Shown here piece after piece: positions 12,023 through 23,009 of a DNA stretch of 64,000 nucleotides. Location: the NCBI GenBank assembly GCA_020284085.1, contig JACEVL010000690.1, positions 947,001 through 1,011,000 on the forward strand, written 5' to 3'. The position numbers and the translations under genes were made by a program. The notes below the pieces were generated by a model. It was given only the letters and a program-made list of their open reading frames with translations, ran no database searches and was not told where the DNA came from. How positions within the stretch are numbered: position 1 is the stretch's first letter; each line of letters opens with the position of its first letter. This DNA comes from Aporrectodea caliginosa (Eukaryota > Annelida > Clitellata > Crassiclitellata > Lumbricidae).

Positions 12023-13143
12023 CATAGAACGAGTATGCGCATATTACGAATATTAATTTGTTTAGAAATTGACGAATATTAAAACTGGCCAACGAATATT
12101 ATAAATATTAAATATTTTATTGTTTTATTTCTTTTAATTCTTAATTGTAAAAAAAAATCAGTGCCAAAAATATGCATAGGAACAGTTACTTATTGCAGTT
12201 ACTCATCTTATAATTAGTAGCTTCACTGGGTTTATTGTTCGAAGTGTCAAAAGGCTATGCAGGCCGGGACCGATCTTGCGGAATTCACATTTTGACGCCC
12301 AAACAAGCCACAGCTGCAGTATTAGCACACAGCGACTCAATGACTCAGCCTCCTCCTTTCCCTACCCCTCAGCACTAAGCGCATCAACGTGAAACTGGAA
12401 CAGAGAGGGAGAGATCGTAGAGAGACAGACAGAGACAGACTAAGAGAGAGAGTGTGTGTGGGTGTTTGTGTGTGTGAAAGAAAGAGACAGACAGACAGAC
12501 AGAGATACTCTGAATCGGTATCGGTTCATCTATTTTGTCTGAGGACACTTTTATGATAAGACTGCTCACACACGAACGTTAGGTGGTGGTATCCATGTAT
12601 ATTTACTGCATGCTGCTTGTATACGGAGAATGGCAGTCATTTATATGTATACATAACCGCCAAATGGCTGGCGGTAGAAACTGACTATGATGATGATAAA
12701 TCACTATTAAAATTCAGCGCGCATTTGATACTTTTTACTGTAGGCCCTATTAGTGTTACCAAAACCGTTGTGGGGCAGCATGAACCCGCCTTGGCGCCAC
12801 AAAATCAAAACTTGTGTGAGCTTCGGCATATTTAGGTTAACGGTCCTCTGGTCGTGGTCGGCTTTATTTACAGAGTTCCTCAAGAGTAGGGCAACCTTGG
12901 GTAGGAGGGCTAAGCGTAGGCTGCCAGCTTACGGACGACAGCACTAAGTAGGCCTATAGCACCGCAAAACCACTGCACATATTCTTAAATTAGTAGGCCT
13001 ACTCTTAAATTAGTTCGTAAACAAAGCGGAAACAGTGACGTCATCAACGAATATTTACGAATATTTACGAATATTAAAAATGTCCTAATATTCACGAATA
13101 TTTACGAATATTAAAGCCTGAAGTCACGAATTCTCGTTCTGTG
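12023..13143. mobile_element. hAT-like element, ACGAATATT-rich subterminal regions
   Basis: Ends CATAGAACGAG and inverted CACAGAACGAG. Exact 8-bp duplication CTTCAAAC at 12015-12022 and 13144-13151. Both subterminal zones contain clustered (T)ACGAATATT words. The middle holds a GAGA/GTGT/GACA microsatellite (about 12400-12505) and no credible gene. The same 8-bp target in block D (38891-38898) is occupied by an unrelated hAT element. Confidence 0.8.
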
Positions 13144-13331
13144 CTTCAAACCAAAAGAACAATGGTCAAAAGTGGTGGTGATTGTTAGCCTATCGCCACT
13201 TTTAAAAGTGGTGTTGACCGGACAATACAATACACTCTAAACCCGAACCTTGTCAATTGGTAAGGTTAGGCTTACTTTCCCTTGTCCACTGGGTGGTTAT
13301 GATAAGGCCACCCATATAGCAACCTGCGCAA

Positions 13332-13778
13332 GTTACTTTGAAAGTAAGCTGCCTAGGTTACCATATGGCAAGCTCTTCATACTTCGAAAGTAAGCTGTCT
13401 AGGTTACCATATGGCAAGCTCTTCATACTTTTAAAGTAAGCTGCCTAGGTTACCATATGGCAAGCTCTTCATACTTTTAAAGTAAGCTGCCTAGGTTACC
13501 ATATGGCAAGCTCTTCATACTTTGAAAGTAAGCTGTCTAGGTTACCATATGGCAAGCTCTTGATACTTTGAAAGTAAGCTGGCTAGGTCACTATTTGGCA
13601 AGCTCTTCATACTTTGAAAGTAAGCTGTCTAGGTTACTACTTGACAAGGTCATGATACTTCAAAAGTAAGCTAAGCTACTACTTGGCAACGTCATGATAC
13701 TCTGAAAGTATGCTGTCTAGGATACTACTTGGCAAGTTGAGTATACTTGAAAGTAAACAGTGTAGGTTACTATATGGA
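13332..13778. repeat. 46-bp tandem repeat, about nine to ten units
   Basis: Each unit contains CTAGGTTACCATATGGCAAG, CTCTTCATACTTT and GAAAGTAAGCTG. The first six units are nearly identical and the right-hand units diverge progressively (TACTACTTGGCAACGTCATG). The ACTTTGAAAGT part is palindromic. Units are directly repeated without spacers, so this is a satellite, not a CRISPR. Confidence 0.9.
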
Positions 13779-14690
13779 ACCTTCAGTGTTGCTTCCTTGG
13801 ATTCTTTAGTAGGATTCCATAGATGGAACCGTGACATTTACTTCAGTGGTAGTAATTAGTGAAATATGCAATACAGTATTATACTAGGACAGGAAAATTT
13901 CACTGATATATTTACTAGAACAATCTTCAGCTTTATACTCTATGAATTTATCCATAATAATTATTCTAAACCAAATCAAATCAAAATGAGTTTATTATGA
14001 GATAACAACCGTGACGTGACATGCAGTAACGATTACACATAGAAAAGTGAACAATAATGTCTTGCAAATATAGGTTCAGATCAAACTTCAAAATTGTCCA
14101 GTTGATCTCACAGCAGGAAACCCTACAAGGGACGAGTCCCGTTACCTAGGATGCCCTATAATTATCATTGGTGGAAGGATGATTGGTTATAATGTTTTCG
14201 TCAAAGTAGGAGGGAATGCTATGTCCAGAATGAAGTAGGTGGCAATCAGACAGCAGACAGCCTGTGGAAGGTCCACAATCCGAGACACCACCTCTTTGCC
14301 ATCGGCTCTCACAGCGATGCTTGACACCATCAACGGGTTGGCCTCCATCATTTTTCGGAGATGAATCGCCACATAATTTGATGACGGAGATCCTAAAACA
14401 TCGAAAAGTTAAATTCAACAGAGTTCTCCTTCAAAGATCCACAATATTGTGCTTAACATAAAATTATGACTGAATACTTTTCATACCATTACACGAGTTG
14501 AACAAATTAGAAAATATAAGAAATGTAAGCATCTACTCTAAAAAATTCTGATGTGGAAAAATTGATTACTGATACGCCATTAACCTTCACACCTAAGACA
14601 GCCATAATTTTATTACTTAAACCTTATAAGACGGAGCGGGGTAAATAATTACCCAGGGGTGTTTGGATGTTGATTGCGGAGCAACTCTAG
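13779..14690. other. Noncoding; weak coding relic on the minus strand at 14.19-14.40 kb
   Basis: Mostly AT-rich sequence without recognised features. On the minus strand, 14400-14187 reads as YVAIHLRKMMEANPLMVSSI then a hydrophobic LPQAVCCLIATYFILDIAFP segment. It may be an exon or a fragment of a mobile-element protein. No splice signals or family assignment. Confidence 0.35.
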
Positions 14691-14696
14691 GTAGGT

Positions 14697-15512
14697 AAAA
14701 ACGCCTCAGAATTAAGTGGTTCGCGACTTAATTCTGAGGCGTTTTTGATTGCTAATCCCCTCATTATTAGGTCGTTAGCAATCAAAAACGCCACAGAATT
14801 AAGTCACGAACCACTTAATTCTGAGGCGTGTGTGATTGCTAATAACTCAGGAAGTATATTAGATAATTCTATAAAATTGTCACCACATTATAAGATCTTT
14901 GAGTAGATTCTAAAAATGGTAAAACTTTGCAGTTTGACCCATTACATATGAGCACAGTCCAGCTCCAAAAAGGTGTTTTGTTCCCGAATGTAAAAAAACT
15001 CATTTTTCAACTGGAATTTTGTAATAGAAGGCATTCCGGAAGCAAAATTATATTAGTATTTTATGAAAGTACTTTTCAAGTCCTTTCTAATGGTGTGCAG
15101 CACATAACTGTGCTACCTATACCACATGACCATTTTTCGATCGAAAGACGACCTACTTTTAACTTTGTGTAGTTTTCAAGATGGTCTAACACATTCAGTT
15201 ATTGGTTAAAATAACTCAGAATTTGCCAGATCATTCATCATAATGCCCATAACAAACCCAAAAACTTATGAGACTTTATACTTAATACCAGCGAACCAGT
15301 GGTTGCTCAAATATCGATATTTGTGCCGTTGGAATGAACAAAACGCCATTTTCAAGCTGGGCTGTGCTGGAGCGTCATGGGTCAAACTGCAAAGTTTTAC
15401 CATTTTTAGAATCAATCTACTCAATGGACTTATAATGTGGTGAAAATGTGATAGAAGTATCTAACATACTTCATGAGTTATTAGTAATCAAAAATGCCTC
15501 AGAATTAAGTCG
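14697..15512. mobile_element. Fold-back element with nested hairpins
   Basis: Arms of about 180 bp at roughly 14803-14985 and 15332-15512 are inverted copies (shared words include CCACATTATAAG and AAAACTTTGCAGTTTGACCC). Outside the left arm are two further hairpins. The first has a perfect 21-bp stem, 14697-14717 with 14726-14746; the second, about 14785-14830, uses the same ACTTAATTCTGAGGCG word. The centre of about 345 bp has no obvious gene. I did not find a clean target duplication. Confidence 0.7.
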
Positions 15513-15699
15513 TTCACGAGCTGTCGCCACGCCCCCCCCCCACCATAAAGCTGGTCATATCTTAAATACCATGCAACATTATGAGCTAATATTTTGCATG
15601 GCTTCCTAAGATATGTTGGGTTACAAACTGACCAAATATCAGCAAATTCTGAGATGGTGTGGTGGGGACCATTGGTTGATTTGATGTGGAATGACCCAT

Positions 15700-16776
15700 G
15701 TATGTATCTGCTCATAGGTAAGCTAGAATAGCACATGGTGTCGAAATTAATGTTGTCAAGGTCAAGGAATCGATTTATCGTAGCGGCAATAGTGTGAGAG
15801 TTTTACTTTCCAAGATGGCGGCCAAAATGGCCGCCCAAACACAAAAATATGTATATCTCAGCTCATAGGTAAGCTAGAATAACAAATGAAGTGTCTAATT
15901 TCATATACTGAAGGTCCAGGAATCGGTTTCTCGTATTCGCAATAGTGTACGAGTGCTACTTTTCAAGATAGCGGCAAATATAAGCGCCAACACAAAAATA
16001 TGAGCTGAGATATACATATTCTTGTGTTTTGGCCCAATATTGACCGCCATCTTGGAAAGTAAGACTCACACACTATTGTCGCTATGCGAAACCGATTCCT
16101 AGACCTTGAAATTAAAAAATGTGACACTTCATTTGTTATTGTAGCTTTCCTGTGAGCCAATATATACTTAGTTTTTTGTTTTGGCAGACAAATTGGCCGC
16201 CATCTTGGACAGTGATATTAACACACTATTGTCACTACGATAATTCGTTTCCTTGACGTTGAAAAACTTAAATTGGACACATTATTTGTCACTGTAGCTT
16301 ATCTATGAGCTGAGATATACATATTTCTGTCTTGACGGCCATATTGACCGCCATCTTGAATATTAACATTCGCACACTATTGCCACTGAGAGATATCAAT
16401 TCCTTGATCATGAAAATATTGAATTAGACACTTTATTTGTCAATGTAGCTTATCTATGAGCTTAGATATACATATATCTTTAATTGGGCGGCCATCTTGG
16501 CCGCCATCTTGGATAGTAACAATCCCACACTACTGCCACTAAGAGAATTCGAGTCCTTGATCTGGGAATTATTGAAATCGACACTTCATTTTTTCATTGT
16601 AGCTTACCTGTCAGCTGAGATATGTATATTTTTGTGTTTCGACGGCGATATTGGCAGCCATCTTGGATTGTAGTATTCCCACACTTTTGCCACTACGAGA
16701 AATCGATTCCTTGACCTTGGAACTATTGAATTCGATACTTCGTTTCTTATTGTACCTTATCTATGAGCTGAGATAT
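15700..16776. repeat. Satellite of about 150-160 bp units that flips orientation at 16.0 kb
   Basis: At least seven units share GCCGCCATCTTGG, CACACTATTG, a CGATTCCTTGACCTTGAAA-like word and TAGCTTATCTATGAGCTGAG. Two units to the left of about 16000 are in reverse orientation and five to the right are forward, making a large imperfect inverted repeat. The CAAGATGGCGGC word resembles the vertebrate YY1 consensus; no functional claim is made. Confidence 0.85.
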
Positions 16777-17159
16777 TAAAAATGTCATTGGGGTAAAAAA
16801 ATCATCCCACATCCTCCTCAATGTAGCGTAAAATGTGGCCGTCCTACGAAGGTTAAAAAGGATTAAAAGATGTAGCTGTACTGTATCAAAAAAGACTAAC
16901 CAAGGAGTTAACCTCTACACAAATTATGCTCGCCTGGCATGCTTTTAATAAGTCAGAATAAAACATTCCCCCCTCTCTACATCAATGTTTGCATCATTCA
17001 GCAAGCTTCAGTCATTTGCATACGAGAATACCGAAATATGATAATCATTTGCACTGAAGATGCAAGGACGATGTGTTACTGCTTCAGTGACAGGTCCTAC
17101 TACGTAGGGGGGGATGGAAGCAGACTGCTTCCAATTTGTGCCAGGGGGAAAGGTTATCC

Positions 17160-17518
17160 CCCTAGTGGCCGAAATGGCGAGCAAAGCTGACGACCGACTG
17201 TTCACTGCGATTAGAACTAATGACCATCATGTTCTACGCCGGCTGTACCCTCGACTACGGGAGACTACGTACACCCTCCGTCCTAGGTCTAACCAATTCT
17301 CACTCCCACCTAAGGACACCAAAAACTTTATTCCTAGGCTGCTTTACAAGGACATCTATTAAACCAAAGACCCTTTAACATAAAATAATAGCCAATAATA
17401 TCCTGGACCAAACTTTAAACGGAATAGCCAACGCGTACACATTTTTGTTTTTCTTGTAATCGCATTGCGTTCTGACAATGTGTTATGAATAAACGAAGAT
17501 TCTATTCTATTCTATAGT
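17160..17518 (+). pseudogene. LINE 3' end (terminal ORF2 residues plus tail)
   Basis: The frame ending at 17362 reads LFTAIRTNDHHVLRRLYPRL, then TYTLRPRSNQFSLPPKDTKN and FIPRLLYKDIY-stop, the usual C-terminus of CR1/L2-type ORF2. A 3' UTR with GTTATGAATAAACGAAG follows, ending in about three copies of ATTCT. The 5' part is missing, so it is a truncated insertion on the plus strand. Confidence 0.7.
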
Positions 17519-17560
17519 GAAATGGATGTTGCTGTACAACTGACAGTACTGACTCAACTG

Positions 17561-17944
17561 TTGCAATGGTGTCCGGACATTGCCCCCCGGAAATCCCCCC
17601 CCCCCAACAGAAAGTGGGTAACTCTACCATTGTCCACGATAACTGTCATTAATCCAACTTCTATTGAAGCGAAGACCTTCCTTCTTTCCTTATCCCACTT
17701 TTATTTAAGAATTTCTTTCATCAATCCCATTTCTATTTAAGAAAAGAATTTCTTTCATAAATCCAGCTTCTATTTAAACACAGAATTTGTTTCATCAATC
17801 CAACTTCTATTGAAGCATAGAATTTGTTTCATCAATCCAGCTTCTATTTAAGGAAAGAATTTGTTTCATCAATCCAATTTCTATTAAAGTAAAGAATTAT
17901 TTTCATCAATCCGACTTCAGGGAAATGTCCTAGACCCATTGCAA
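17561..17944. mobile_element. Tandem-core nonautonomous element (44-bp AATCCAGCTTCTATT repeats)
   Basis: The core has about seven imperfect units of roughly 44 bp with ATCAATCCAGCTTCTATTTA and AAAGAATTTGTTTC. It is flanked by inverted ends, TTGCAATGGTGTCCGGACAT on the left and, inverted, TTGCAATGGGTCTAGGACAT on the right. The same core with different ends occurs at 59.3-59.7 kb. The layout resembles tandem-core Helentron-type elements of invertebrates, but no diagnostic terminus was confirmed. Confidence 0.65.
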
Positions 17945-18559
17945 TGTATCGGCTGTCGACTGTAATCGAGTCTCTGGACTGTAAAGTTTATGTATTTTGG
18001 TAGTAATGGTTTTATGGTCATACTGTTGGTAATGTTTGTTTACTTTTAATGTGGTACGGCGACAACATAAAATTATTTTTACCGTACCACTTTTTGTTTG
18101 CTAAAAGCTAAAAAATACTTTTATCAGTTTATGTGTATTTTAGATTACGAAAAATGGCATGAAACACTGTCAATATATGCAAAAAGCGTCAGCTTCTGGG
18201 GGACTTCAGACCACCTAAATTCTCATTTTGCCATACTACTTTTAAAATCGTGGCGCGCGTGTGTTGAGCGGGGGGGATTGCTTCCAGCATACAAGGGGGG
18301 ATGTAGTTATTGCTTCAGTGATGTTGAAAAAACATTTCCCAAACTGACAAAATGACAGCACGCCAACTTGAAAACACATGGCCTTTATTGTCTAGAGTGC
18401 TATTCTTACCTCACTGAGAAGGCAGAAAAATTTCATGCTTTCTCCATTAACAACAGGCAGCTGCAGATGTCTCAAAATCTACAACAAATTCAAAATTCTT
18501 TTGCAATAATTTGCTCAAGATAATTCTGAATGTAAAATATACATGCAGCTGACTATAAT

Positions 18560-18865
18560 GATGCGAAAGCCGTTATCTGCGACTTCATCTCGTTCCTTGC
18601 GATCCGCTGATTGGCTTGATCTTTTTGTTCCTAGGACTAGGACTGCTTCGGCTCAACGCCGGACATTTGCTGTGGTTGGTCCCCCTACTTGGAATGACCT
18701 TCTCCCTCAATAAGGGCTAAACTAATGACTGGTTTTTCTTCTATGGTCTCTCGTTCCATAAAGACGTTTCTTTTCCCCTAGGGTTTCGTGCTGAGAACTC
18801 CTCTGAATAGTTATTCTGAGAGAGAGGCGCTATATAAATATTTAGATACGATACGATATATATTA
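18560..18865 (+). pseudogene. LINE 3' end fragment
   Basis: Contains RTRTASAQRRTFAVVGPPTW then NDLLPQ-stop, a typical LINE ORF2 C-terminal patch, followed at a distance by KTFLFP. The 3' end reads GAGAGAGGCGCTATATAAAT and a GATAC-type tail. 5'-truncated and frame-broken. The stretch 17945-18560 upstream shows nothing recognisable. Confidence 0.65.
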
Positions 18866-19049
18866 AGCAGCACTGTGCTTTTCAGTTATAGGCCCTTCCA
18901 TATTAGTCAGGTGGCTTAGCGCTGAATTTCAACGTTATTGTTACCGGGCGGATAAAAGCACCAAATTTGGCATGAAGATCCGTTATGGTCTACTAAGTAA
19001 AGTTGGAATAGGAGCCCTCTGAAATTAATAAGCGTTTTTATGTAAAACA

Positions 19050-19660
19050 CAAAAAACCAAGGTCAAAAGGTCAAACTCAGGGGAAAAAGCCACAACTAAG
19101 CTAAATATTATTCTATTTGGGTGATTCTTCTACCCATTTGATCGTACCAGTAAGGGCTACATCAGAGAAAGACATAGAACTAGAAGGCTAACATAATTCA
19201 AGGTCATTTCAAGGTCAAAAGGTCAAAATCAAGAGAAAATTGGCAATAGGTAAGCAAAAGTTTTCTTCATCTTGATAATTCTTAGTTATGGCAGTTCTGC
19301 ATTGATTTCGACCTTTGGCCTTGAAATTAACCCAAGGTCATTTCAAGGTCAAAAGGTCAAAATCAAGGGAAAATTACCATAACACAGAATCACCAAAATC
19401 AAACAACATTTGGCTGAGTTTTAGCCATTTCCAAACATTTTGCTCAATCTAGATGAGTCAGAATTATGGCAATTCTCTGTTGATTTTTACCTTTGACCTT
19501 GAAATTAACCCAAGGTCATTTCAAGGTCAAAAGGTCAAAATCAAGGAAAAATGACCATTACACAGAATCACCAAAATAAAACAACATTTGACTGAGTTTT
19601 AGCCATTTCCAAACATTTTCCTCTACAAATTTACCTTTTTCACCTTAAAATGACCTCAGA
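19050..19660. repeat. Tandem repeat carrying clustered AGGTCA half-sites
   Basis: Three to four imperfect units of about 135-180 bp. The repeated kernel at about 19201, 19335 and 19513 has AGGTCA, five bases, AGGTCA, two bases, AGGTCA. A further DR2 pair lies at about 19060. Units also share TTGACCTTGAAATTAACCCA and ACAGAATCACCAAAAT. Nuclear receptors bind AGGTCA repeats with such spacings, but here the motifs come with the repeat, so function is only a possibility. Confidence 0.75.
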
Positions 19661-19774
19661 TTATCTTACATTTCACAGGCTTGTTTCAATGTGGCAGAGC
19701 TCTGTATAACCGGATACGGTCTTTTAAGGGAGAAATGCTGAGTTTCCATTAAACGGTGTGTCATTGTTCTATGA

Positions 19775-20728
19775 TGCTTACTGGATGATGACATAGAGAA
19801 TCCGGAGAACTTTCGTCACCATGAACAGGGTCTCTCATCACAGAAGAACTTCCAGCGACAGGTCGTCAGCTTATCTGAAACCATCCGGCAGATGGGCAAT
19901 CCTTTCTTGGACGATTTCCCAGATCTGCTAACTCTTGATAGTCGCAACTGCACAGACAAGTCTGTGGTAGTTACAGTGCGCACCTTGGAGGACGTAGGCA
20001 GGAATCAGTATCAGGACTTCGTTCAGAATGTGCTTGTTTCGCGAACCCACTCCATACATGACCCAATCAAGAGGAATTCCCTTGCACTCTTCAAGACAAC
20101 CAAGTACAAAGCAATGTCTAAGGAGGGGAAGAAGATCAAAGTGCTTCAGAACAATGTGGCACTGTTTGGTCAGCTGTATATATCTATGCAGAACCGGGAT
20201 GGCGATTTGGAGGAATTTTTCACACATGAGATACAGTCCTTCCCTCCTTCCCTCTCAGACTTCGGCAAGCTTCATTTACCTGGCAATAAGTCTGACTTGC
20301 TGCAATGTCTTGAGCAGCCTGGGCAGTCAGAGCCACCTTCATCCTACGACTGCAAAGTACTGGATGGTGCTGTCATCGTCCACTGTCTGCCCACTACCAG
20401 CGTCAGCTCCTTTCATCAATATGCAGACAAGGTATTTTTACCTTATCTTAAGAAGCAGCTGCAGGATACTTCAAGGTTGGATATTGTCTGGGACACGTAC
20501 ATCCCAGACAGTTTGAAGGAGTCTACTAGGGAAAAGAGAGGCGATGGTGTGCGCAGGAAAGTGTCTGGTCACACCAAACTGCCGCGTAATTGGATGGACT
20601 TTCTTCGCGACTCGATGAACAAGAAGGAGTTGTTTGCCTTTTTGTCTTCAAAGGTTGTAGAGTTCAACTGGCCACCAGACAAAGCCGTATATGTTACATC
20701 AGGGATGATAGAAATAAATACAAAATAG
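19775..20728 (+). pseudogene. Truncated multicopy invertebrate protein (uncharacterised family)
   Basis: Open from 19775, just after a stop, to the TAG at 20728, about 317 codons; the first ATG is at 19892. Recognisable stretches include VVVTVRTLEDVGRNQYQDFV, LYISMQNRDGDLEEFFTHE, LDIVWDTYIPDSLKESTREK and SGHTKLPRNWMDFLRDSMNK. I recall this type as large uncharacterised proteins present in many copies in invertebrate genomes, often linked to mobile DNA. The N-terminus is lost, and the C-terminus stops just after YVTSG, before the part expected to carry an acidic/His motif. Probably a decayed mobile-element gene. The piggyBac element begins within about 60 bp. Confidence 0.6.
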
Positions 20729-20872
20729 AGGGGGAAAATGTATTTTCATGTTTGCTGTACGTGGTTACTTAGAAATCAGCCGTCCTACATGTAGGACGCT
20801 GGGAACACACAACACATGCAGTTTCCAAATATGAATATGATCATAGGTTTTTGTTTACAGCAATAATGTAGA

Positions 20873-20878
20873 TTTATT
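20873..20878 (-). terminator. Polyadenylation signal AATAAA for the piggyBac gene
   Basis: AATAAA on the minus strand about 70 bp beyond the stop codon of the transposase gene. Confidence 0.55.
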
Positions 20879-20949
20879 TTCCTCACAAATGATAAAATGA
20901 CATTATTAGGACTATTTTGACTTCTGCCTAGAATTAATCTAGACTTGGT

Positions 20950-22692
20950 TTATTTCTTGTGATAGTCAATGAAACACTTCACGTGCAAACCAATGTTGCA
21001 CTTGCTGCACCGAGTGGTGCACTTTTGATGACAGTATCGACATCTTGTTTGTTTCTCCTGCGGCTCCACGAGATGGTCTAGTCGATCATATCTGGAGTCG
21101 ACATGTTCAGTCTGTGACGGTCTACCTGCACCCTTTGATGATTTGGCATTGGTCTCCAGTAGAGCGGTTACTACGCGACGGCGGAACTGGAGATGATCCA
21201 GTGATCCTTTGCGAGCTTTGTGGAGTTGCCTGGCATTTTGCTCAGCCAAATCGATACAGTGACATATCAGAGGGAAGTACCACTTCTTTCCTCTTACTGA
21301 AATACGGTACAGGCTGATATTTTGGTCACAGCGGTCGACGCCTCCCATGTTTTCGTTGTAGACGCGGACAAGGTGAGATTGTGTGACGCTGATATTCTTT
21401 TTCTTCTTCTGTGAGTATCTGGTAACATTGTGAGTCGGTCGTCCAGATAATGCATTCGAGGCAATGGACACAACGCTGTTGTCATTCCATTTGCAAACAA
21501 CAATGTTCTCATCTTTCGCTAGTCGAAAGTCGTATGAGCCACGTTCAGTCTTCTTCATAGCTTTTGTGTCCTGAAGAGGACACTTTGACGTTCTGTTTTC
21601 CCGAATCGTTCCTGTTGCCTTCAGCTTGCGTTGTGAAAGTTCTGCCAGCAATGGTATCAATGTGAAGAAATTGTCGAAGAAGATATGGAAAAAGTGATCA
21701 TCGCCAACGGAAGAGATCACGTCAGCATATTGAAGTATGACGCCTGCTCCAAGACCCAAATCTTTGTACTTTGGATCAATCCTTGAACCAGCCCCTTGAT
21801 ATGGCTCCATCCAGTTGACATAACCGAGTCGCGTTGCACCAACCCATAACTTGAATCCATACCGAATCGGTTTACCTCTGATAAACTGCTTGCAGCCATG
21901 CCGCCCAAAGTAAGGCACCATTGCTTCATCGACACTGTGATTTTCTTCATGTGGGCCATTTGCTAGGAACGCCTTGTTCAGTTCATCAAACAACGGACGC
22001 ACCTTGGCGAACTTGTCGGCCTTATCCAGACGGTCATTATCAGTAAGGTGAAGGCATGACATAATTTCGTCGAAGCGATTCCTAGTCATTGCAGCAGCGA
22101 CCAACGAGTTGTGCGTGTCTTCGGACTGCTGCCAGTACATACGGCGCCTCGGTACTTCAACATAGCCACTGAGAAGGAGAATTCCAATGAAGCATTTCAG
22201 CTCTTCAACAGTCATGTCGAGATTCTTGTTCTTGCGAGCTGCATAGTTGTTGGTTTGAGTCACGATCACGCCGAAGACCTCAGCATCAAAGAAGGTGAGA
22301 AAGAGGTCAACTGGTGATTCCCTAAGTTCAATGACATCTTTAGGGTTCCAAGTCCTTGATGTAATCGGAGAAAGCGCTAAATCACCTTTTCTCCATGTAT
22401 AGACCTTCATCTTCTTCTTTGCTGGAGGAAGACTGGATGCAGCTAGGTGACGCGCATCATCATCGCTGTCAGTACTGCTGTCGTCACCTGGTGGACGTTG
22501 CGTCTCAGCATCGGCACGCAACTGACTTGGAGGCAGGTTGTTTATGGTTACCGTCTCCTCATCTCCTGAATCCTCATCAGTTACTTCTGCACATGCGTTA
22601 TCGGGTGGCTGTATAACAATGTCTACTCCAGCAGCTGGCACAGAATCTGGATCATCCTCCAGCATGGCCATCACTTCATGAAGTTTGTACAT
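20950..22692 (-). CDS. piggyBac transposase (PGBD-like)
   Basis: A transposase that cuts DNA at TTAA by a DDD mechanism. The 580-residue reading from the ATG at 22692 has an acidic N-terminus, then the DDE_Tnp_1_7-type core: TFFDAEVFGVIVTQTNNYA, NHSVDEAMVPYFGRHGCKQF (first Asp), HIFFDNFFTL (second Asp), MGGVDRCDQN (third Asp). The tail is a Cys/His-rich domain, CRYCHQKCTTRCSKC then GLHVKCF, as in active piggyBac proteins. No stop or frameshift is seen. The frame is open 37 codons further upstream, but a strong acceptor (TTGTATTTTCACAG) lies one base before ATG 22692, so I place the start there and treat the extension as intron. It could be an active transposase or a domesticated gene. Confidence 0.9.
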   Translation of the reverse strand: MYKLHEVMAMLEDDPDSVPAAGVDIVIQPPDNACAEVTDEDSGDEETVTINNLPPSQLRADAETQRPPGDDSSTDSDDDARHLAASSLPPAKKKMKVYTWRKGDLALSPITSRTWNPKDVIELRESPVDLFLTFFDAEVFGVIVTQTNNYAARKNKNLDMTVEELKCFIGILLLSGYVEVPRRRMYWQQSEDTHNSLVAAAMTRNRFDEIMSCLHLTDNDRLDKADKFAKVRPLFDELNKAFLANGPHEENHSVDEAMVPYFGRHGCKQFIRGKPIRYGFKLWVGATRLGYVNWMEPYQGAGSRIDPKYKDLGLGAGVILQYADVISSVGDDHFFHIFFDNFFTLIPLLAELSQRKLKATGTIRENRTSKCPLQDTKAMKKTERGSYDFRLAKDENIVVCKWNDNSVVSIASNALSGRPTHNVTRYSQKKKKNISVTQSHLVRVYNENMGGVDRCDQNISLYRISVRGKKWYFPLICHCIDLAEQNARQLHKARKGSLDHLQFRRRVVTALLETNAKSSKGAGRPSQTEHVDSRYDRLDHLVEPQEKQTRCRYCHQKCTTRCSKCNIGLHVKCFIDYHKK

Positions 22693-22693
22693 T

Positions 22694-23009
22694 CTGTGAA
22701 AATACAAGAAAAAATTTCTAATACATTGTGTTACTAGTGTGTAAGCCAAAAATATACCAAAAATATAACAACAGTAAGAACATACAAATTTGTCTATTGG
22801 CATACTAGGCAGACCTACCTGTTCAAAATGACCCTAATACCAACCCTGGAACTAACCCTGACCCTAAAAAATTGGATGAAGTGACAAACAATTTCCAAAT
22901 AATATGTTGTACATAGTCCCAGTGTCCTACATGTAGGACGGTGCACTAACGATCCCTGCCAAAGCCTGGTAATATTGACTAACAAAAGACTAATAATTTT
23001 CATGCATAC
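22694..23009 (-). other. Probable 5' UTR intron of the piggyBac gene
   Basis: Donor AAG/GTATGC at 23010/23009 and acceptor TTTTCACAG/A at 22694/22693 on the minus strand give a 316-bp intron. The upstream exon (23010 to about 23195) would be noncoding. Inferred from splice signals only. Confidence 0.45.

Larger units (their letters stand above)
6440..13260 (+). repeat. Duplicated block C (paralogue of 35.06-39.37 kb)
   Basis: Once insertions are removed, stretches of this block align with block D in the same order. Examples are 6480-6580 with 35090-35190, 7400-7690 with 35240-35530, 8680-9300 with 35560-36290, 11255-11650 with 36300-36690, 11650-12020 with 38510-38890, and 13144-13225 with 39273-39350. 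Block C carries extra insertions (LINE tail, TTAA element, the 9310-11240 composite) absent from D. No host gene is seen in either copy. Confidence 0.8.

Noticed and set aside
13332..13778. Regular 46-bp repeats as a CRISPR-like array
   Set aside because: Units are contiguous with no unique spacers, and the DNA is animal nuclear sequence.
22692..22803. N-terminal extension of piggyBac transposase (hydrophobic, membrane-like)
   Set aside because: It lies upstream of a strong splice acceptor and is rich in Cys/Phe/Tyr unlike piggyBac N-termini; best read as intron.
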